Assembly: GCA_902805775.1 (NCBI GenBank)
Contig: CADCUB010000106.1
Coordinates: 1 to 32,190, forward strand
Length of the DNA stretch: 32,190 nucleotides
Direction: 5' to 3'
From: an uncultured Frankineae bacterium
GTDB taxonomy: Bacteria; Actinomycetota; Actinomycetes; Mycobacteriales; SCTD01
Shown: positions 6,743 to 14,073 of the stretch, piece by piece
Layout of the letters: each line of letters starts with the position of its first letter
Position numbering within the stretch: the stretch's first letter is position 1
Notes under the pieces: model-generated
The model's input: only the letters and a program-made list of their open reading frames with translations
Told to the model about the DNA's origin: nothing
Databases searched by the model: none
Translations under genes and position numbers: made by a program

Positions 6743-8358
6743 CCGCCCCCGACGCTCCTGCGGCGCTCACCCACCGGCAGATCATGGTCATCCTGTCGGG
6801 CCTGCTGCTGGGGATGTTCCTCGCCGCGCTCGACCAGACGATCGTCTCGACCGCGATGCGCACCATCGCCGACGAGCTCAACGGCCAGACCGCGCAGGCG
6901 TGGGTCACGACCGCCTACCTGATCACCTCGACGATCTCGACGCCGCTGTACGGCAAGCTGTCCGACTCGTACGGCCGCAAGCCCTTCTACCTGTTCGCGA
7001 TCGGCATCTTCCTCGTCGGCTCGGTGCTCTGCGGGCTGGCGCAGTCGATCTACGAGCTGGCGGCGTACCGGGCCGTCCAGGGCCTGGGCGCGGGCGGCCT
7101 GATGTCGCTGGCCTTCGCCATCGTCGGCGACCTCGTGCCGCCGCGCGAGCGCGGGCGCTACCAGGGCTGGTTCATGGCCGTCTTCGGCACCAGCAGCGTG
7201 CTGGGTCCCGTCCTCGGCGGCAGCTTCGCCGGCCAGGAGACCCTGCTCGGGGTCGACGGCTGGCGGTGGATCTTCTACATCAACGTGCCGATCGGCCTGC
7301 TCGCGCTCGCGGTCGTCAGCCGCCGCCTGAGCCTGCCGCGCCGTACGAGCACGACGCGCGTCGACTACCTGGGTGCCGCGCTGCTGGCCGCGTGCATCGT
7401 GCCGGTGCTCCTGGTCGCCGAGAAGGGCCGGGAGTGGGGCTGGGCCTCGGCGCTGACGCTGGGACTGGTGGCGCTCGCGGCGGTGTCGCTCGTCGGCTTC
7501 GTGCTGCGCGAGAAGGCCGTCGGCGAGGCGGCGATCCTGCCGCTGCGCGTCTTCCGCAGCAACGTGTTCAGCCTGACCAGCGTCACCTCGCTGCTCGTCG
7601 GCGCCGGCATGTTCGGCGGGCTGGTCGTGCTGCCGCTGTACCTGCAGATCGTGCGCGGCTCGTCCCCGACCGAGGCCGGGCTGCAGCTCATCCCGCTCAT
7701 GGTCGGCATCTTCGCCACCTCGACCCTGGCGGGCGCGGTGATGATGCGGACCGGGCGCTACAAGCTGCTGCCGACCTTCGGCACCGCGCTGATGTTCGTC
7801 GCCCTGCTGCTCATGTCGACGCTCGGCGTCGACACGCCCATCCCGCTCGCGATGCTCTACATGGTGGTGATGGGCGCCGGGCTCGGCCTGTCGATGCAGA
7901 CGCTCGTGATCAGCGTGCAGAACGCGCTGCCCCCGAAGGACATGGGCGTCGCGACGTCGTCCGTCACCTTCTTCCGCTCGCTCGGCGGGACGCTGGGCGC
8001 AGCAGTCTCGCTGGCCGTGCTGTTCGGCTCGCTCGCCGGCAACATCCAGTCGCGGGCGGCCGCCGCCGGCCTGCCGCAGGAGGTCCGCGACCGCTTCGCG
8101 AGCGCTCGCGCGCTCGACGACAGCTCGGTCATCGCCACCCTGCCGGACGCGGTGCAGGCGGTCGTGCTGCAGGGCTTCGCCGACTCGACCTCCACCGTGT
8201 TCCTCACCGTGGCCTTCCTGCTGGTGCCGGCCTTCGTGCTGACGCTGCTGGTCGAGGAGATCCCGCTGCGTGCCCAGGGCGGGATCGCCGCGGCGCAGGC
8301 CGAGGCCGGCACCGAGGAGCGGCTGTCGGCCTCGCGGGCCGAGAGCGCGGTCCTGTAG
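6739..8358 (+). CDS. DHA2-family (14-TM) MFS multidrug efflux transporter
   Basis: A 539-aa drug:H+ antiporter of the EmrB/QacA type. Signatures: LAALDQTIVSTAMRTIADEL in TM1, motif A-like GKLSDSYGRKPFYL after TM2, RAVQGLGAGGLMSLAF, and motif C-like VLGPVLGGSFAGQ in the fifth segment; roughly fourteen hydrophobic segments follow in regular spacing. The start ATG 6739 ([10 protein letters not shown]) overlaps the tetR stop by ATGA and has GCAGGAGG upstream. The ORF-track GTG start nine codons earlier lies within tetR and lacks that site. The C-terminal tail is cytoplasmic and charged. Likely expels an antibiotic or toxic metabolite; the substrate cannot be predicted. Confidence 0.92.
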   Translation: MTAPDAPAALTHRQIMVILSGLLLGMFLAALDQTIVSTAMRTIADELNGQTAQAWVTTAYLITSTISTPLYGKLSDSYGRKPFYLFAIGIFLVGSVLCGLAQSIYELAAYRAVQGLGAGGLMSLAFAIVGDLVPPRERGRYQGWFMAVFGTSSVLGPVLGGSFAGQETLLGVDGWRWIFYINVPIGLLALAVVSRRLSLPRRTSTTRVDYLGAALLAACIVPVLLVAEKGREWGWASALTLGLVALAAVSLVGFVLREKAVGEAAILPLRVFRSNVFSLTSVTSLLVGAGMFGGLVVLPLYLQIVRGSSPTEAGLQLIPLMVGIFATSTLAGAVMMRTGRYKLLPTFGTALMFVALLLMSTLGVDTPIPLAMLYMVVMGAGLGLSMQTLVISVQNALPPKDMGVATSSVTFFRSLGGTLGAAVSLAVLFGSLAGNIQSRAAAAGLPQEVRDRFASARALDDSSVIATLPDAVQAVVLQGFADSTSTVFLTVAFLLVPAFVLTLLVEEIPLRAQGGIAAAQAEAGTEERLSASRAESAVL

Positions 8359-8371
8359 CCCCGGGGGCTAC
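8355..8371 (+). terminator. Hairpin overlapping the MFS stop codon
   Basis: GTAGCC-CCGGG-GGCTAC, a 6-bp stem whose left arm contains the TAG stop of the efflux gene. It may end or attenuate the tetR-pump transcript before the next gene. Confidence 0.45.
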
Positions 8372-8402
8372 GCTCCGGGCCACGCGCTCAGGGAGGCAGA
8401 CC

Positions 8403-8807
8403 ATGGCGACCACGCTCGACGACCCCGGCGTGCAGGCACTGCTCGCCAAGAAGAACCACGCGGTCGTGTCCACCCACAACGAGGACGGCTCGATCCACTC
8501 CACGGTCGTGTGGGTCGACGTCGAGGACGGCCGGCTGGCGGTCAACAGCGCCGTCGGGCGCAAGTGGCCGACCAACCTCGACCGCGACCCGACCATCGCG
8601 CTCGTCGTCTACGACGAGGACAACCCCTACGACTACGTCGAGGTGCGCGGCACCGCTCGCGGCACCACCGAGGGCGCCGACGGCCACATCGACCGGCTCG
8701 CACAGAAGTACATGGGCGCCGACAGCTACCCGTTCCGGCAGGCGGGGGAGCAGCGGATCACCTACCTGGTCGAGCCGGCCCTGATCCGCCACGCCAAGCA
8801 GGGCTGA
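8403..8807 (+). CDS. PPOX-class split-barrel protein, probable F420-dependent (FDOR-B type)
   Basis: A 134-aa single-domain flavin/deazaflavin split beta-barrel. NHAVVSTHNEDGSIHSTVVWVDVEDGRLAVNSAVGRKWPTNLDRDP gives the barrel and the Lys/Asn/Arg cluster that in FDOR-B proteins binds the F420 phosphate side. YDYVEVRGTARG and the terminal LIRHAKQG complete the fold. Members use F420 or FMN to reduce small quinones, biliverdin or aflatoxin-like molecules. F420 rather than FMN is favoured because an F420 reductase gene is present in this window. ATG 8403 follows AGGGAGG. It lies 44 bases after the efflux gene, from which it is partly insulated by a hairpin; a detoxification link is possible but unproven. 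Confidence 0.85.
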   Translation: MATTLDDPGVQALLAKKNHAVVSTHNEDGSIHSTVVWVDVEDGRLAVNSAVGRKWPTNLDRDPTIALVVYDEDNPYDYVEVRGTARGTTEGADGHIDRLAQKYMGADSYPFRQAGEQRITYLVEPALIRHAKQG

Positions 8808-8829
8808 GCCCGGCGGGCGCCGGCTGCAG

Positions 8830-8895
8830 CGCCGATCATGCAGTTGTTGCTCACCTCCCACGCTCGGCGAGCGGGCAACAACTGCATGATCGGCG
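8830..8895. repeat. Perfect 21-bp inverted repeat with nested inner hairpin
   Basis: Arms 8830-8850 (starting CGCCGATCATGCAG) and 8875-8895 are exact reverse complements. The 24-base loop contains CGCTC-GGC-GAGCG. The arms are far richer in A/T than anything around them. The element lies alone between two convergent genes (stops at 8807 and 8921). It could be a bidirectional terminator, a REP-like or MITE-like dispersed repeat, or both. Confidence 0.9.
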
Positions 8896-8920
8896 GGGGG
8901 ACGTGCGGCGGGCGCTGCGC

Positions 8921-10726
8921 TCAGTGCCCCTCGGGGCGGGCCTGCTCCGGCTCGGCGGCCGTGGGGGCAGCGGCCTCGCGCCAGCGCGAGGTGATCGGGA
9001 GCCGGCGGTCGCGTCCGAACGCCCGGCCGGTGATCTTCGGCCCGGGGGGCGACTGGCGGCGCTTGTGCTCGGCGGCGTCGACCAGCGCGACGACCCGGTC
9101 GACCGTGCGCGGGTCGAAGCCGTCCGCGACCAGCTCGCTGCGCCCCCGGTCCCGCTCGACGTAGGCGTCGAGCAGCGGGTCGAGCACGTCGTACGGCGGC
9201 AGGCGGTCGCTGTCGAGCTGGCCGGGAGCCAGCTCGGCCGACGGCGGCTTCTCGATGCTGCTCTCCGGGATGGGCGGGGCCTCGCCGCGCGCGGCGGCGA
9301 CCCGGTTGCGCCAGCGCGCCAGGGCCCAGACCAGCGACTTCGGCACGTCCTTGATCGGGGCGAAGCCACCCGCGCTGTCGCCGTACAGCGTGGAGAAGCC
9401 GGTCGCCGCCTCGCTCTTGTTGCCGGTCGTCAGGACCAGGTGGCCGTGCTCGTTGGACAGCGCCATGAGCGTGGTCCCGCGCACCCGGGCCTGCAGGTTC
9501 TCCACCGACAGCCCGGTCAGCGGCACCGCCGCGAGCCAGGCGTCGACCACCGTCCGGATCGGGACCAGCGACCAGTGCAGCCCCTGCCGCTCGGCGAGGT
9601 CCTCGGCGTCGCGCACCGAGTGGTCCGAGGACCACTCGCTCGGCATCCCGACGACGTGGACCCGGTCGGGCCCGAGCGCGTCGCAGGCGATCGTCGCCAC
9701 CAGCGCCGAGTCGATGCCGCCCGACAGTCCGAGCACCACCGACCGGAAGCGGTTCTTCTCCACGTAGCCGCGCACCGCCGTGACCAGCGCCCCCCACACC
9801 TCCGCCTCGTCCTCCAGCGGCGCAGCGACGCCCGGCACGACCGGGGCGTACGGGGCCAGTGGCGCATCGGACAGCACGACGCGCTCGACGACCATGGTCG
9901 TCCCGTCGCCCGCGTCGACCGCTCCGCGGCCGTCGTCTCGGGCCGCAGCCAGGTCGAGGTCGACGACCATCAGCCCCTCCTCCCACAGGGGGGCGCGGGC
10001 GAGCAGGCTCCCGGCGGCGTCGACCACGAGCGAGTCGCCGTCGAAGACCAGCTCGTCCTGCCCGCCGACGGTGTTGACGTAGACCAGCGGCGCGCCTGCC
10101 TCGACGGCCCGGCGGGCCGCGAGCGGGCCGCGGACGTCGTCCTTGCCACGCTCGTAGGGCGAGCCGTTGATGCAGACCACGAGCCCGGCCTGCGCCGTGC
10201 GGGCCACGCGGACCGGGCCGCCCTCCTGCCACAGGTCCTCGCAGACGACGACGGCCACGTCGACGCCGTGCACGCGCACGACCGGCAGCCGGTCGCCGCG
10301 CACGAAGTAGCGGAACTCGTCGAACACGCCGTAGTTCGGCAGGTGGTGCTTGGCGTAGCGCGAGACCACCCGTCCGCCGTGCAGGACCGCGGCGGAGTTC
10401 TGCGGCTCGCCGGCGGGCCGGCCGAGGGCGGGGGAGGGCTTCTCACTGCGGCCGCAGTAGCCGACGACGACCGCGACGTCGCCGGCGCCCTCGCCGGCCA
10501 GGCGGGCGGCGAGGGCGTCCAGCCCGTCCAGGCTCGCCTGCACGAACGACCGGCGCAGCACGAGGTCCTCCGGCGGGTAGCCGGTCAGCACCATCTCGGG
10601 GAACGCCACCAGGTGGCAGCCCTGCTCGACGGCGTGCGCCGTCCAGCGGCTGATGCGGTCGGCGTTGCCGGCGAGGTCGCCGACCGTGCTGTCGACCTGC
10701 GCCAGTCCGATCCGCAGCTGCGCCAT
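8921..10726 (-). CDS. nadE: Glutamine-dependent NAD+ synthetase
   Basis: The last step of NAD synthesis: ATP-driven amidation of nicotinate adenine dinucleotide using glutamine-derived ammonia. The N-terminal nitrilase-fold glutaminase has the catalytic triad visible: Glu44 in VAFPEMVLTGYPPEDL, Lys in SRYAKHHLPNYGVFDE, and Cys in VAVVVCEDLW. The C-terminal synthetase domain has the PP-loop SGGIDSALVATIACDALG, TTGNKSE, STLYGDSAGGFAPIKDVPK, and the end motif RRLPITSRWR. At 601 aa it is a complete two-domain enzyme. ATG 10726 is supported by MAQLRIGLAQVD being the standard family N-terminus. The aldo/keto reductase gene lies 37 bases upstream on the same strand, so co-transcription is possible. 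Confidence 0.95.
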   Translation of the reverse strand: MAQLRIGLAQVDSTVGDLAGNADRISRWTAHAVEQGCHLVAFPEMVLTGYPPEDLVLRRSFVQASLDGLDALAARLAGEGAGDVAVVVGYCGRSEKPSPALGRPAGEPQNSAAVLHGGRVVSRYAKHHLPNYGVFDEFRYFVRGDRLPVVRVHGVDVAVVVCEDLWQEGGPVRVARTAQAGLVVCINGSPYERGKDDVRGPLAARRAVEAGAPLVYVNTVGGQDELVFDGDSLVVDAAGSLLARAPLWEEGLMVVDLDLAAARDDGRGAVDAGDGTTMVVERVVLSDAPLAPYAPVVPGVAAPLEDEAEVWGALVTAVRGYVEKNRFRSVVLGLSGGIDSALVATIACDALGPDRVHVVGMPSEWSSDHSVRDAEDLAERQGLHWSLVPIRTVVDAWLAAVPLTGLSVENLQARVRGTTLMALSNEHGHLVLTTGNKSEAATGFSTLYGDSAGGFAPIKDVPKSLVWALARWRNRVAAARGEAPPIPESSIEKPPSAELAPGQLDSDRLPPYDVLDPLLDAYVERDRGRSELVADGFDPRTVDRVVALVDAAEHKRRQSPPGPKITGRAFGRDRRLPITSRWREAAAPTAAEPEQARPEGH

Positions 10727-10763
10727 GCAGCGAGGCTACGGTCGCCGAGCGACCGGTGCGCGC

Positions 10764-11642
10764 CTACGTTCCGGCGGCGGTCAGGGCGTCGTACTCCTCG
10801 TCGGTGAGCTGCACGTCGGCGGCGGCGCAGTTCTCCTCGAGGTGCGCCGGCGACCCCGTGCCCGGGATCGGGAGCATGACGGGGGAGCGGCGCAGCAGCC
10901 AGGCCAGGGCGAGCTGGGCGTGCGTCGCGGAGTGGGCCGAGGCGATCTCGTCCAGGAGCCCACCGGGGCGGGCGAGCTCGCCCGCGGCGACCGGGAACCA
11001 GGGGATGAAGCCGATGCCGTGCTGCTCGCAGTACGCCAGGACGTCCTCGGACTGGCGGTTGCCGAGGTTGTAGAGGTTCTGCACGCTGACCACCTCGAAC
11101 ACCTCGCGGGCGGCCTCGACGTCCTGGACGCTCACCTCCGACAGGCCGAGGTGCCGGATCTTGCCCTCGTCCTGCATGTCCTTCATGACGCCGAACTGGT
11201 CGGCCGCCGGGACCTCGGGGTCGATGCGGTGCAGCTGCCACAGGTCGATCCGCTCGACGCCGAGGCGCCGCAGCGACATCTCGACGCCCTGCCGCAGGAA
11301 CTCCGGCTTGCCGCAGACCGGCCACACGTCGGGCCCGTTGCGCAGCAGGCCGCCCTTGGTCGCGACGACGACGCCGTCGTAGGGGTGCAGCGCCGTGCGG
11401 ATGAGGTCCTCCGAGACGTACGGCCCGTAGCTCTCGGCGGTGTCGATGAAGTCGACGCCGAGCTCGACGGCCCGGCGCAGCACGGCCAGGGCGGTGTCCG
11501 GGTCGGCGGGCGGTCCCCAGATGCCGGGTCCGGTGATGCGCATGGCGCCGTAGCCCAGGCGCGTGACGGTCAGGTCGCCGCCGAGGGTGAAGGTGCCGCT
11601 CGCGGCGACGCTGCCGGTGGTGCTGCCGATGGTGCTGCTCAT
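10764..11642 (-). CDS. Aldo/keto reductase
   Basis: A 292-aa NADPH-dependent TIM-barrel oxidoreductase. The catalytic tetrad is complete: Asp67 and Tyr72 in [10 protein letters not shown], Lys96 in VVVATKGG and His138 in LWQLHRID. The cofactor-phosphate region [16 protein letters not shown] is near the C-terminus. The [12 protein letters not shown] stretch places it in the bacterial group that acts on small aldehydes or ketones. Start ATG 11642 ([10 protein letters not shown]) follows a CTGGAG; the extra residues in the track ORF are upstream sequence. The gene is divergent from the SRPBCC gene, with 201 bases between them, and precedes nadE. Substrate unknown. Confidence 0.92.
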   Translation of the reverse strand: MSSTIGSTTGSVAASGTFTLGGDLTVTRLGYGAMRITGPGIWGPPADPDTALAVLRRAVELGVDFIDTAESYGPYVSEDLIRTALHPYDGVVVATKGGLLRNGPDVWPVCGKPEFLRQGVEMSLRRLGVERIDLWQLHRIDPEVPAADQFGVMKDMQDEGKIRHLGLSEVSVQDVEAAREVFEVVSVQNLYNLGNRQSEDVLAYCEQHGIGFIPWFPVAAGELARPGGLLDEIASAHSATHAQLALAWLLRRSPVMLPIPGTGSPAHLEENCAAADVQLTDEEYDALTAAGT

Positions 11643-11843
11643 GCGGGCTCCAGGGTCAGAGGTGAGGACGGGGGTCGGGACGTCGCGCGCCGCAGCTCGA
11701 CGGGGGCCGCGCACACCGTTCGCCGCGGGCGCCGGGCACGTCCGTCTGCGCCCCTACCCCCTCGGCCGACGCCTGCACCGGGAGGTTCCGACGGCCGTCT
11801 CGGGGCAGGCAGAACGGGTCCGACCGATCCCCAGGGAGTCCGC

Positions 11844-12818
11844 ATGACCACCTCCGCCGTCCTCGCTCGCGGGCTGGGCCTGGCGAGCCTCGCGCTCGGC
11901 GTGCCGCAGGTCGCCGCCCCCGACCGCTTCGCCGAGGCCGTCGGCGCGCAGCCGACGCCGCAGGCCCGCGACCTCACGATCGGGATCGGCATCCGCGAGC
12001 TCAGCGCCGCCGCCGGCCTGCTGACCCGAGGCTCCTCGCCCACCTGGCTGTGGTCACGGGTCGCCGGCGACGTGATGGACCTCGTGCTGCTGGGCCGCGC
12101 CCTGCGGGGCGGCGCCCGGGGGCGCACGGTCGCCGCCACGGTCGCCGTGGCCGGCCTGACCGCCGTCGACCTGCGCGCGGCCCGGCGCAGCGGCCGCGGC
12201 AGGCCGCCGACGTCCTCGTCCGCGCCGTCCGCGTCCGGAGCCGCGTCGGCCCCCGGCCCGTCGGCATCGTCCTCGTCGTCCTCGTCGTCCGGCTCCGACC
12301 TGGAGCTCACCGCCGCGGTCACCGTCGCCCGGTCGCCTCAGGAGGTCTACGACTTCTGGCGCGGCCTGGAGCGGCTGCCCTCGTTCATGTGGCACCTGCA
12401 GTCGGTCGAGTGGGTGGGCGAGGGCCGCACCCGGTGGACCGCTCAGGCGCCGGTCAAGAAGTCGGTGACCTGGGAGGCCGAGCTGGTCGAGGACGTCCCC
12501 GGCGAGGTCATCGCCTGGCGCTCGCTGCCCGGGGCGGACATCGACAACAGCGGCAGCGTCCGCTTCCGCGAGGCGCCCGCCGGGCGCGGCACCGAGGTGC
12601 GCGTCCACATCCGCTACGCCCTGCCGGGCGGTCGCGCCGGAGCGCTGGTCGCCCGCCTGGCGGGGGAGGAGCCGCACCAGCAGGTCGAGGACGACCTCCG
12701 GCGCTTCAAGCAGGTGATCGAGACCGGCGCCGTGGTCCGCTCCGAGGGCAGCCCGGAGGGCCCCAGCGCCCGCCGGCAGCTCCTGCAGCACCCCGGCTCC
12801 CCGAGCGCCGGCACGTGA
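11844..12818 (+). CDS. Two-domain membrane/SRPBCC (polyketide cyclase/dehydrase-like) protein
   Basis: A 324-aa protein. The N-terminal ~115 residues have hydrophobic helices (LARGLGLASLALGVPQ, ATVAVAGLTAVDL) around a GIGIRELSAAAGLL segment, which looks like a small membrane domain. A Ser/Pro/Ala linker ending in eight serines leads to a C-terminal START-like SRPBCC domain. Its features are ELTAAVTVARSPQEVYDFWRGLERLPSFMWHLQSVEW, the TRWTAQAP strand, and VIAWRSLPGADIDNSGSVRF. Such domains bind hydrophobic ligands. ATG 11844 has CAGGGAG upstream. The pairing with a downstream zinc alcohol dehydrogenase recurs in bacteria, but the function is not established. Confidence 0.8.
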   Translation: MTTSAVLARGLGLASLALGVPQVAAPDRFAEAVGAQPTPQARDLTIGIGIRELSAAAGLLTRGSSPTWLWSRVAGDVMDLVLLGRALRGGARGRTVAATVAVAGLTAVDLRAARRSGRGRPPTSSSAPSASGAASAPGPSASSSSSSSSGSDLELTAAVTVARSPQEVYDFWRGLERLPSFMWHLQSVEWVGEGRTRWTAQAPVKKSVTWEAELVEDVPGEVIAWRSLPGADIDNSGSVRFREAPAGRGTEVRVHIRYALPGGRAGALVARLAGEEPHQQVEDDLRRFKQVIETGAVVRSEGSPEGPSARRQLLQHPGSPSAGT

Positions 12819-12825
12819 CCCGGCG

Positions 12826-12881
12826 CCGTACCGCCCTGCCCCGTACCGCCCTGCCTCGTACCGCCCTGTCCCGTACCGACC
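12826..12881 (+). repeat. 15-bp tandem repeat, about 3.7 copies
   Basis: Units CCGTACCGCCCTGCC at 12826 and 12841, TCGTACCGCCCTGTC at 12856, and a partial CCGTACCGACC at 12871. They fill the gap between the SRPBCC stop and the ribosome site of the alcohol dehydrogenase. Slippage could change the spacing of this junction. Confidence 0.85.
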
Positions 12882-12900
12882 GGAGAAGTGGAGTGACGAC

Positions 12901-14073
12901 GTGAAGGCCACCTGCTGGATGGGACGCAACACCGTCGAGGTGGTCGACGTCCCCGACCCGAAGATCCTGGACGAGCGCGACGCGATCATCCGCATCACGT
13001 CCACCGCCATCTGCGGCTCGGACCTGCACCTCTACGACGGCTACGTCCCGGAGATGAAGCGCGGAGACATCCTCGGCCACGAGTTCATGGGCGAGGTCGT
13101 CGAGACCGGCAAGGGCGTCGGCAACCTGTCGGTCGGCGACCGGGTCGTGGTGCCGTTCCCGATCGCCTGCGGGGCGTGCGAGCAGTGCCGCAACGGCATG
13201 ACCTCGGTCTGCGAGAACAGCAACCCCAACAGCGGCATGGCCGAGAAGCTCTGGGGCCACGCGACCTCGGGCATCTTCGGCTACTCCCACCTCACCGGCG
13301 GCTTCGCCGGCGGACAGGCGGAGTACGCCCGGGTGCCGTTCGCCGACGTCGGTCCGATGAAGGTCCCGAGCTCGCTGACCGACGAGCAGGTGCTGTTCCT
13401 CACCGACGTCTTCCCCACGGGCTACATGGGCGCCGAGATGTGCGACATCTCGCCCGGCGACACCGTCGCGATCTGGGGCGCCGGTCCGGTCGGCCAGTTC
13501 GCCGCCGCGAGCGCCGCGCTGCTCGGCGCGCACCGGGTCGTCGTGATCGACCGCTTCGACTACCGGCTGGACATCGTCGCCCGGCACACCGGCGCGCAGA
13601 CGCTGAACTACGAGCAGGTCGACGTGCGCGACGCCCTGCAGGAGATCACCGCCGGGCGCGGCCCGGACGCCGTCATCGACTGCGTCGGGCTCGAGGCGCA
13701 CCACCCCAACGCGGCGCTGCACACCTACGACCGCGTCAAGCAGGCCACCCGTGCCGAGAGCGACCGGGGCCACAGCCTGCGGCAGATGATCACTTCGGTG
13801 CGCAACGGTGGCGTCGTGTCCATCGTGGGCGTCTACGGCGGCTTCGTGGACAAGTTCCCGATCGGCTCGCTGATGAACAGGTCGCTGACGGTGCGCACCG
13901 GCCAGACCCACGTGCACCGCTACCAGCACGGGCTGCTCGCCAGGATCGAGCGGGGCGAGATCGACCCCAGCTTCATCGTCACCCACCGGGCGTCGCTGTC
14001 GGACGCCCCGGCGATGTACGAGACCTTCAAGAACAAGCGCGACGACTGCCTGAAGGTGGTCCTCACGCCCTGA
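12901..14073 (+). CDS. Zinc-dependent alcohol dehydrogenase (formaldehyde dehydrogenase-like)
   Basis: A 390-aa medium-chain dehydrogenase. Catalytic zinc ligands: Cys in STAICGSDLHLYDG and His/Glu in ILGHEFMGEVV. The structural zinc site is CGACEQCRNGMTSVC. The NAD(P) Rossmann motif is WGAGPVGQFAA with VVVIDRFDYRLD after it. An insertion (ALHTYDRVKQATRAESDRGHSLRQ) is typical of the glutathione-independent formaldehyde dehydrogenase-like branch, so aldehyde dismutation or oxidation of small alcohols is plausible. GTG 12901 follows GGAGAAGTGGAG. Its 3' end overlaps the convergent GGDEF/EAL gene by 11 bases, leaving no room for an intergenic terminator. Likely co-expressed with the SRPBCC gene. 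Confidence 0.92.
   Translation: MKATCWMGRNTVEVVDVPDPKILDERDAIIRITSTAICGSDLHLYDGYVPEMKRGDILGHEFMGEVVETGKGVGNLSVGDRVVVPFPIACGACEQCRNGMTSVCENSNPNSGMAEKLWGHATSGIFGYSHLTGGFAGGQAEYARVPFADVGPMKVPSSLTDEQVLFLTDVFPTGYMGAEMCDISPGDTVAIWGAGPVGQFAAASAALLGAHRVVVIDRFDYRLDIVARHTGAQTLNYEQVDVRDALQEITAGRGPDAVIDCVGLEAHHPNAALHTYDRVKQATRAESDRGHSLRQMITSVRNGGVVSIVGVYGGFVDKFPIGSLMNRSLTVRTGQTHVHRYQHGLLARIERGEIDPSFIVTHRASLSDAPAMYETFKNKRDDCLKVVLTP

Noticed and set aside
6705-8402. Long frame upstream of the PPOX protein
   Set aside because: It is the MFS gene read out of frame; the PPOX protein starts at ATG 8403 with its own ribosome site.
11740-11765. GGGTAG-type sigma box on the minus strand for the aldo/keto reductase
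   Set aside because: The -10-like GGGGGTAGGGG is present, but no matching -35 was found and the sequence may be plain G-run composition.
12826-12881. 15-bp repeats as iterons of an origin or CRISPR
   Set aside because: Units are directly abutting, short and near the ribosome site of a chromosomal gene; no Rep, ParA or cas gene is nearby.
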